Source: an uncultured Verrucomicrobiota bacterium
GTDB lineage: Bacteria > Verrucomicrobiota > Verrucomicrobiia > Methylacidiphilales > Verrucolacustridaceae
Assembly (NCBI GenBank): GCA_903905395.1
Contig: CAIVGD010000366.1
Coordinates: forward strand, 1-10,474
Reading direction: 5' to 3'
DNA length: 10,474 nucleotides
Shown here: in pieces, positions 5,058 to 10,474 of the stretch
Layout of the letters: each line of letters starts with the position of its first letter
Position numbering within the stretch: position 1 is the stretch's first letter
Position numbers and translations under genes: made by a program
The notes under the pieces: generated by a model
What the model was told of the DNA's origin: nothing
Database searches by the model: none
The model's input: the letters and a program-made list of their open reading frames with translations, nothing else

Positions 5058-7979
5058 ATGAATTGGCGTAGACTTATTCCGTCCCTCATTTTCTCCTTCT
5101 TTCTTGGTTTGGGTGGAGTTTCGGTTCTTGCGGCGGTGGAACTGAAAGAAGCAGAGATCACCACGGTGAAAAACATCGTGGAGCACGATTCCGGCAATGG
5201 ACCGGCTCGGGCTAAGACGAATGAGACGATTCATGAGCACTCCAAAGTGAACACGGCGGCCGCTTCGATGGCTGAACTCACCTTTGGCGACAGCACGATC
5301 ACTCGGATGGGAGCCAACACGATGTTCTCCTTTCAATCGAAGGAACGGTTGGTGACGTTGGATAGGGGAACGATTCTCATCAATACGCCTCCGGGCAATG
5401 GTGGGGCGACGGTGGATTGTGGTGGGGTGACGGCCGCGGTCACCGGCACCACCTTCTTGGCCAGTCGCGATGCGAGTGGCAAGGCGATGTTCGTTTTGCT
5501 GGAAGGTTCTCCGATGAAAATCACCAGCGGTGGGGTCACCACCACGATCAAGCCCGGCCAAGCCGCATCCGTAGGAATCGCCAGCGGGGAGACCGGTGGC
5601 GTAGAAAAAGGGGCGGGCCCTGCCGGCACGAGTGTAGGTGAAAACACTGGAACTCCTGAAGAAAAACCCAGGCCGGTCCAAGTTTTTGATATCGATGTGA
5701 AGAAAATGGTGGAATCGACTCCGCTCATTTGGGACTTTGAGAAACCCCTGCCTTCAGCCGAAAAAATTCAAGCCACGGTTGAAGTGCAACAGGCCAAGGT
5801 TGCGGAAGGAAAGATGGAATCACTCGGAGTGGAAATCGTGGCGGTGAAGTCGGACGGCGATGTTTTGGTGGGGTCGCCCAAGCCCGAGACCGAAGCCAAG
5901 GCAGTGGTAAAAGAAGAGATCAAGCAGGAGGCGGTGGCCAAGAAGGAGGAGGGAGGGCTAGGAGGCCAGACGGATACAAAAGTGGCGAGCGTGCCGGATA
6001 ATTTGGATATCTCAACGGCGGCGGGAGGGGATGCGACTCCGATCGCTGTGTCTCCGACATTTTCAGCCCCAGCGCAAACCCAGCCCGCATCGTCGCCTGC
6101 GATTGTGAGCTCCCCAGTAAGCTTGATTGGCCAGCTTGCGGGCCAATTTTCATCCCTGAGCTTGCTACCTCCGTCGAGCCTGACACTGGGGCTTGCCGGC
6201 AGTTTGGGTGCGGTAACCTTGGATCATGCGGCCTTTGCTGATATGACGGTGACACTTACAGGCTTGCCTGTGAGCGCCACTGGGTTACCTGCAAGCGTCG
6301 TGATCCCTAAAGGTGCGCTTTCCGCGACCTTTAGTGCGGATCCGCAAGTAATGTTTCCTGGATATGCTTTATCCACCGACCCCTCCCTTGGTCTGGCCAG
6401 TTATACGGTCAGCGCCGTATCCAGCTCGTTTACCGCAACTGCAACCAGCGGACTTTTCGTGCCGGCCACCATCCAAGCCGCAAATCCGGTGAGAAGTTTT
6501 ATCAATAGCCAGTCGGCCGCAGATCTCGCCGCCCTGGATGCCTTTTTCTACTTCACCGGCAAGGCGACCGGGGTGACGACGGGCCCCGCGAAATTTTTTG
6601 CCGATTCCAGCGTGGGTAACACCCGAGAACTTTCTGCACGCGGCACTTCGATTGAACTCTACACTGCCCAAAAGTACGACTTCTTTGCGGCAGAAAAATT
6701 CACAGCCGCCCCTGGTTCGGTGACTCTGGCCGCTCCTTCGGGCACCCACACCGAAGTGGTGGTATTCGCCAACAAACTGGAGTTTGGAACGACAGGGGGA
6801 GCTTGGACCGGGCTGAGTACAACAACTTCCCTCTTGTATAATTATCAGGTGAACAACAGTTCTTACCTTCCGATTTGGAGTTCGGCGGATGGATCGTTTG
6901 TCGATTCCTTCGGCGATTTTATTTCACCCTTTGAGAACTTTCCGGTTTGGAGTGATGAGGGTGGAACACTGGCTTCTGCGGTTACTCTTAACTTGAGCGG
7001 GGCCGGGACCACAAATTTCAACCTCGCGGCAGGTACGGGAGGCTTCATGGCGCGGGGTTTAGAGCTGAACGCCAACGGGGCCAAAGTCGAAATACAGACC
7101 AGCGGAGATATCCTTTTGAGAGCGGCGACGATCAAAGATGTGGGGGGTTCGGTGGCCAATGGCTACGGATTCACAGCAGAAGCGAAAGGGAAGGTGCAGA
7201 TGGGTGCCGTGATGGGCGCAAGCGAGACCACGGCCACTGATCAGCAGGTGAGGATCGATGCCTCGACCACGGGCGGCACACCGACCGCGGGTAGCCTCGC
7301 AGTGATTCGCACGGGCGATTCGCTGGAGATGCGGAATGTGACCATCCGTAATTTTGCGGAAACCAAGCTGGAAAGTGTTGCCACGGGCAGGGTGGGTCGG
7401 GTTCTCCTCAGCGGCAGTTCGGTCCGCGATTTCAAGATCAAGGAGTTGGCGGGAGCGGCGGTGAACGCCGATGCCAAAATTCAGATGATGGCCCTCGATG
7501 CGTCCGGAAATCTGGCGGGGGATATGACGCTCACCGGCAATCTTCCCGTTGCCGCCAAATTGGCCAGCGCCCTCGACAGTACGCTGACGGGTACCTTGGG
7601 AAGCAAGATGGTGGATGCCGCTCAGATCGATCTCGCGGCGAAGAATGTCACCTTGAACAACGCCACGATGGTGGCGATGAACGCGATCACCATTCGGGCG
7701 CAGACGATTCTCGTGCAAAACTCCTTCATGACCGTGATCCGCAACAACGGGATGATCAATATGTATGTGCGGGAAGGTCTGGTGAATCCCACCTTCGGTG
7801 GCGCAGTGGTGGATGGCCGGGCGAATTTTGCCGGGGCAAACACCTTCGCGATTGGAAACAACACGTTTGATATCAGCAGCCAAGCCCAGTTGACAGCGGC
7901 GTATGGCACGAATCTCCTGGATATTGCCAACAACGGCGGGATCCCTCAGCCCGGCAAGGTGAATGTGCTGAAATTGTAA
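5058..7979 (+). CDS. Exported FecR-domain protein with beta-helix-like C-terminal region
   Basis: A 973-residue protein starting MNWRRLIPSLIFSFFLGLGG: two Arg, a hydrophobic core and VLAA form a clear signal peptide cut near residue 25. A FecR domain spans about 45-162, with SMAELTFGDSTITRMGANT, LDRGTILINTP, AAVTGTTF and IKPGQAASV in the usual order. After DIDVKKMV...PLIWDFEKPLP (about 191-212) comes a charged Lys/Glu linker (to about 315) and a Pro/Ser/Ala-rich stretch. The rest (about 380-973) is Gly/Ala/Thr-rich with short strand repeats (GDILLRAATIKD, AAQIDLAAKNVTLNNATM), like a beta-helix. It ends PQPGKVNVLKL. Classical FecR is an inner-membrane anti-sigma factor, but here the domain is on the exported side, with no cytoplasmic anti-sigma part and no FecI or FecA nearby. 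A structural or surface role is more likely. The ATG at 5058 was chosen for the signal peptide; it has only a weak upstream AAAGA. Confidence 0.9.
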   Translation: MNWRRLIPSLIFSFFLGLGGVSVLAAVELKEAEITTVKNIVEHDSGNGPARAKTNETIHEHSKVNTAAASMAELTFGDSTITRMGANTMFSFQSKERLVTLDRGTILINTPPGNGGATVDCGGVTAAVTGTTFLASRDASGKAMFVLLEGSPMKITSGGVTTTIKPGQAASVGIASGETGGVEKGAGPAGTSVGENTGTPEEKPRPVQVFDIDVKKMVESTPLIWDFEKPLPSAEKIQATVEVQQAKVAEGKMESLGVEIVAVKSDGDVLVGSPKPETEAKAVVKEEIKQEAVAKKEEGGLGGQTDTKVASVPDNLDISTAAGGDATPIAVSPTFSAPAQTQPASSPAIVSSPVSLIGQLAGQFSSLSLLPPSSLTLGLAGSLGAVTLDHAAFADMTVTLTGLPVSATGLPASVVIPKGALSATFSADPQVMFPGYALSTDPSLGLASYTVSAVSSSFTATATSGLFVPATIQAANPVRSFINSQSAADLAALDAFFYFTGKATGVTTGPAKFFADSSVGNTRELSARGTSIELYTAQKYDFFAAEKFTAAPGSVTLAAPSGTHTEVVVFANKLEFGTTGGAWTGLSTTTSLLYNYQVNNSSYLPIWSSADGSFVDSFGDFISPFENFPVWSDEGGTLASAVTLNLSGAGTTNFNLAAGTGGFMARGLELNANGAKVEIQTSGDILLRAATIKDVGGSVANGYGFTAEAKGKVQMGAVMGASETTATDQQVRIDASTTGGTPTAGSLAVIRTGDSLEMRNVTIRNFAETKLESVATGRVGRVLLSGSSVRDFKIKELAGAAVNADAKIQMMALDASGNLAGDMTLTGNLPVAAKLASALDSTLTGTLGSKMVDAAQIDLAAKNVTLNNATMVAMNAITIRAQTILVQNSFMTVIRNNGMINMYVREGLVNPTFGGAVVDGRANFAGANTFAIGNNTFDISSQAQLTAAYGTNLLDIANNGGIPQPGKVNVLKL

Positions 7980-8076
7980 GAGTAAAAGCCGGAAGGTGGG
8001 GGCCGCCAGTTTAATAGAGAGAAGCAGAGATGGGAGATCGCAGATGGAAGATGGGAATTTCGAGGTTCGAAGCTAA

Positions 8077-8269
8077 GGTAGGGACGCGTGATTACGCGAA
8101 TGCGGAGAGAGCGTCCACCCAGGCCCGCCAAGGCGGGGCTGGGGTTATGAAGTGGTAAAAATTGAGGCTCGTTTACGTTCTTTCCCATCTGGAAAGAACT
8201 AGGACGACCTTTGGTCGTCCCTACCGGTGCACAATGCACAGCGATCGAAGTTGAACGTGGGTAGGGACG
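8077..8269. repeat. Cluster of GGTAGGGACG motifs and hairpins (REP-like)
   Basis: GGTAGGGACG occurs at 8077-8086 (+), 8216-8225 (-) and 8260-8269 (+), with a fourth copy at 185-194. Each is fused to, or near, a hairpin. CGCGT/ACGCG (8085-8089, 8094-8098). A 12-bp arm pair with one mismatch (8118-8129, 8132-8143). A perfect 9-bp pair GTTCTTTCC/GGAAAGAAC (8177-8185, 8191-8199). A perfect 8-bp pair GGACGACC/GGTCGTCC (8202-8209, 8213-8220). The constant head with a variable palindromic tail resembles REP-type dispersed elements. No transposase lies in the window. Confidence 0.7.
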
Positions 8270-8400
8270 CACGAGGCGGTTCCCCAACTCGCTAACTCCA
8301 AGCATTTTGTGGGAACATGTGCAACTAGCTACAGGCCAATCTTTTAAGGCAAATTCTAACCGCATAAAATCAGACCCATAAACATATTGCCCATCAATAA

Positions 8401-8429
8401 TTTACAACTTGGCCGGCCAACTCTACTTT
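8401..8429 (+). promoter_or_regulatory. Candidate promoter with a 12-bp palindrome in its spacer
   Basis: TTTACA (8401-8406) matches the -35 consensus at five of six bases. A 17-base gap leads to TACTTT (8424-8429), a poor -10 at three of six. The perfect palindrome TTGGCCGGCCAA (8409-8420) sits centrally in that gap, where a dimeric regulator could act. The poor -10 makes the promoter call tentative; the palindrome itself is certain. Confidence 0.3.
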
Positions 8430-8444
8430 TTTCATAAATCCTTG

Positions 8445-8463
8445 TCTGAATTGAACATTCAGA
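8445..8463 (+). promoter_or_regulatory. Inverted repeat reaching the start codon of the RCC1-repeat gene
   Basis: TCTGAAT (8445-8451) and ATTCAGA (8457-8463) are perfect inverted repeats with a five-base loop. The second arm ends on the A of the ATG. There is no recognisable Shine-Dalgarno, so this hairpin could affect translation initiation, or the repeat could be an operator. Confidence 0.35.
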
Positions 8464-10474
8464 TGGAAATTAGTCCAAAAGCGTGTACGTTTTCAGTTGT
8501 GGGAATAGGTAAGGCCAAGGCCCGTACGGATCGGTTGTGCCCAGCAGTCCTAAAATTGGGCAGGCTGCGGGTTGGGCTTTTTCTTTTAACTTTTGGAATT
8601 CCTTTGCTTGCTTCAGCGGTAGACACCGACGGGGATGGACTAACCGACGCGCAAGAGACTGCTTTGGTTTTGAATCCATCTGACGCTTTCGATGGTCCTG
8701 TAAAAATCTCCGCTGGCTGGAATCACACACTCTATCTGCCAACCCCGGGCAGCAACGCGCTGGCTTGGGGAGTGAACAGCGACGGTCGTTGCGGTTTGGG
8801 CAACACCGCTTCCCCCGTCCTTAGTGGAACCAAAGTTGTCGGATCCGACGGGAATCTGTTTTCGGACATTTATGCGGTAGCCGCAGGATCCTCCCACAGT
8901 CTCATCTTACAAAATATTTCCGGAGTCAAAAAAATCTACGCCGCTGGAACCAATGCCCAAGGGCAACTCGGGCTGACGAACACCGGCGCCACCCGCTTCA
9001 CCCAAGTCACCAGCAATCTTCCGACCAATCTCATAGCCATTGCCGCCGGAGCCCGCCACAGTCTCGCCTTGGGAGCCGATGGCCGACTCTTTGCCTGGGG
9101 CGACAATATGTCGGGTCAAGTGGGCGTCGTAACAAACAAAACGGTCATCCGCTCGCCGATGCTCGTTTCTAACTTCTCTGGGGTGACGATCAAAGCGGTC
9201 GGCGCTGGAACGGAGCACACTCTGGCACTCGACTCTGCTGGAAATGTCTACGCTTGGGGCCGAGGCAACAGTGGCCAGTTGGGCTATGCCACCATCGCCA
9301 GCACCTACGCGCCGAGACAGATTACGGGAATTCCAGCAATGAAGCAGATTGCCACAGGGGACAAACACACCCTTCTGCTCGGCACTAACGGGCAAGTGTA
9401 TGCCTGCGGCTTGAACAGCGTCGGACAATTGGGATTACCCAGCACGGTGACCTACACCAGTACGCCCACCGCTCTTACTTTTCCAGCGGGCACGGTGATT
9501 AAAAAACTGGTCACAGGGTTGGACCGGGCTCACGCCATTGCCGAGAACGGCAAGGTGTATGGCTGGGGTTATAATCGGTACGGGGAATTGGGTCTAGGCT
9601 ATGCCACCACTGTCAGTCCGTACGCAGTCTTCGCCCCCACCGAGGTCACCAACCTTTTTGGAGCCCAGGACATTGCGGGGGGAAGTTATCAAACCTTCGC
9701 GTTAGATTCCTCGGGAAGTCTGGTGGCCAGCGGGCTGAACGAAGGCGGCCAACTGGGAATCGGCAGTACCAACGCCGTCACCGGCACCTCGGTTCCCACA
9801 AAGGAAATTGGAAAGATTAATCAGACGATTACATTCCCGGCTCCGACGGGTCCATTCTCTGTTGGCGTGTCGCTATCTCTGGTCGCCAGCACAAGCGCGA
9901 CAAATGGTATTGTTGTGAGTTTTTACTCTTCCGATTCTTACGTGGCCACCATCAGCGGTAGCACTGCGACCTTCAGCACGAACGGCACGGTCACCATCAC
10001 GGCTCGGCAGTCGGGCGATGCTACCTACAACGCCGCCACGGCGGTCAGCCAAATTCTTGCGGTAGTGAGCAAGACCACGCCAACGATCAGCGTGGCCCCA
10101 TCGGCGAGCTCGATTACTTACGGTCAGACGTTGAATGACTCCACATTGACGGGGGGGACAGCGTCCACATCCGGAACGTTCGCGTTTACCACGAAAAGCA
10201 CAGCCCCCAGTGCTGGGAGCGCAAATCAAAGCGTGACCTTCACCCCGGCCGACACGGCGAACTACAACACTGCGACGACCACGGTGAGTGTGCCGGTGAA
10301 CAAGGCGACGTTGACCCCGACGTTCAGCGGATCGACTGGGGTGACGTACGATGGGACGGCTCACTCGTTGAGTGCGAGCACGACACCGAGCACGCTGGTG
10401 AATGTGACCTATGATTTATCGGCAACGGCACCGACGAATGCCGGGGTGTACACGGTGGTGGCGACAGTCAGCGA
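8463..10474 (+). CDS. Secreted RCC1-propeller protein with Ig-like and MBG domains, C-terminus beyond window
   Basis: The frame is open from the ATG at 8463 to the window end (670 codons) without a stop. A hydrophobic segment (LRVGLFLLTFGIPLLASA, about 35-52) with upstream basic residues is the signal peptide. The n-region is unusually long; TTG at 8535 or 8556 are alternative starts, without better ribosome sites. DTDGDGLTDAQE (54-65) is a calcium-loop motif of the thrombospondin type 3 kind. Residues 80-452 hold seven RCC1 repeats, each with a GxxHxxAL-like strand and a (W/A/C)G.N..GQLG turn: one full seven-bladed propeller. About 453-536 is a bacterial Ig-like domain (QTITFPAPTG ... GDATYNAATAV). 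From 537 come two MBG-type repeats (SITYGQTL, then VTYDGTAHSL), the second cut off. Such architectures belong to secreted or surface proteins thought to bind ligands or other cells. The binding partner is unknown, as is any anchor, which would lie further downstream. Confidence 0.9.
   Translation, partial: MEISPKACTFSVVGIGKAKARTDRLCPAVLKLGRLRVGLFLLTFGIPLLASAVDTDGDGLTDAQETALVLNPSDAFDGPVKISAGWNHTLYLPTPGSNALAWGVNSDGRCGLGNTASPVLSGTKVVGSDGNLFSDIYAVAAGSSHSLILQNISGVKKIYAAGTNAQGQLGLTNTGATRFTQVTSNLPTNLIAIAAGARHSLALGADGRLFAWGDNMSGQVGVVTNKTVIRSPMLVSNFSGVTIKAVGAGTEHTLALDSAGNVYAWGRGNSGQLGYATIASTYAPRQITGIPAMKQIATGDKHTLLLGTNGQVYACGLNSVGQLGLPSTVTYTSTPTALTFPAGTVIKKLVTGLDRAHAIAENGKVYGWGYNRYGELGLGYATTVSPYAVFAPTEVTNLFGAQDIAGGSYQTFALDSSGSLVASGLNEGGQLGIGSTNAVTGTSVPTKEIGKINQTITFPAPTGPFSVGVSLSLVASTSATNGIVVSFYSSDSYVATISGSTATFSTNGTVTITARQSGDATYNAATAVSQILAVVSKTTPTISVAPSASSITYGQTLNDSTLTGGTASTSGTFAFTTKSTAPSAGSANQSVTFTPADTANYNTATTTVSVPVNKATLTPTFSGSTGVTYDGTAHSLSASTTPSTLVNVTYDLSATAPTNAGVYTVVATVS

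Larger units (their letters stand above)
7980..8462. other. Gene-free repeat-rich spacer
   Basis: These 483 bases hold no credible gene. From left to right: a purine-rich stretch with GATGGGAGAT- and AGATGGAAGA-type repetition (about 8026-8056); a cluster of GGTAGGGACG motifs and hairpins (8077-8269); an AT-rich stretch (8340-8400); a perfect palindrome inside a promoter-like arrangement (8401-8429); and a hairpin ending at the next gene's start. No T-tailed intrinsic terminator is visible after the FecR gene. Confidence 0.7.

Noticed and set aside
5058..5545. FecR-type anti-sigma factor of an iron-citrate signalling system
   Set aside because: There is no FecI-type sigma gene, no TonB receptor and no cytoplasmic N-terminal anti-sigma part. 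The chain starts with a signal peptide.
7059..7883. 274-codon minus-strand frame inside the FecR-domain gene
   Set aside because: Its composition is His/Arg-rich shadow sequence opposite a gene with a continuous beta-repeat pattern. It has no motif and no ribosome site.
7946..8365. 139-codon minus-strand frame across the FecR-gene end and spacer
   Set aside because: Most of it is the translation of intergenic repeat elements (the GGTAGGGACG hairpins and the purine-rich stretch). It overlaps the end of a well-supported gene and has no recognisable domain.

Overview
The window looks like a chromosomal stretch from a Verrucomicrobiota-type bacterium. This is inferred from style, not from any marker gene. 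The features behind it are a Gram-negative outer-membrane barrel, a long exported FecR-domain protein with a beta-helix-like tail, an RCC1/Ig/MBG ('YDG') surface protein, and spacers full of short palindromic and tandem repeats. There is no rRNA, tRNA, CRISPR array, transposase or phage gene.

Left half (1-4316), all on the minus strand. Reading in the direction of transcription: a WYL-domain transcription regulator (4316-3318); a 611-codon outer-membrane beta-barrel protein (3228-1393) whose stop overlaps the start of a GT4-type glycosyltransferase (1406-231); and, after an 89-base spacer, the first 47 codons of a cysteine synthase (141-1, cut by the window edge). The overlap suggests the barrel protein and glycosyltransferase are co-translated. 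This fits a cell-envelope role, but nothing shows that they work together.

Middle (4317-4957). Divergent from the WYL regulator is a tiny two-gene unit on the plus strand: a 64-residue zinc-ribbon protein with a strong Shine-Dalgarno, overlapping by 8 bases a 48-residue hydrophobic peptide. A 6-bp inverted repeat lies exactly at the regulator's start codon, between the two transcription units. This compact regulator / zinc-ribbon / membrane-peptide locus is the most interesting candidate here for an undescribed system. It is followed by tandem 8-bp and 6-bp repeats, a strong hairpin and a perfect palindrome.

Right half (4958-10474), plus strand. First comes a 973-residue exported FecR-domain protein (5058-7979) with an intriguing leader region: direct repeats, a promoter-like stretch, a strong Shine-Dalgarno and a short leader ORF. 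Next is a 483-base gene-free spacer packed with hairpins and GGTAGGGACG motifs. Last is the 5' part of a large secreted protein (8463 to the window end) with a calcium-loop motif, a complete seven-blade RCC1 propeller, an Ig-like domain and at least two MBG-type repeats. Both right-hand proteins carry signal peptides and are probably surface-exposed or secreted. Their precise functions are unknown.
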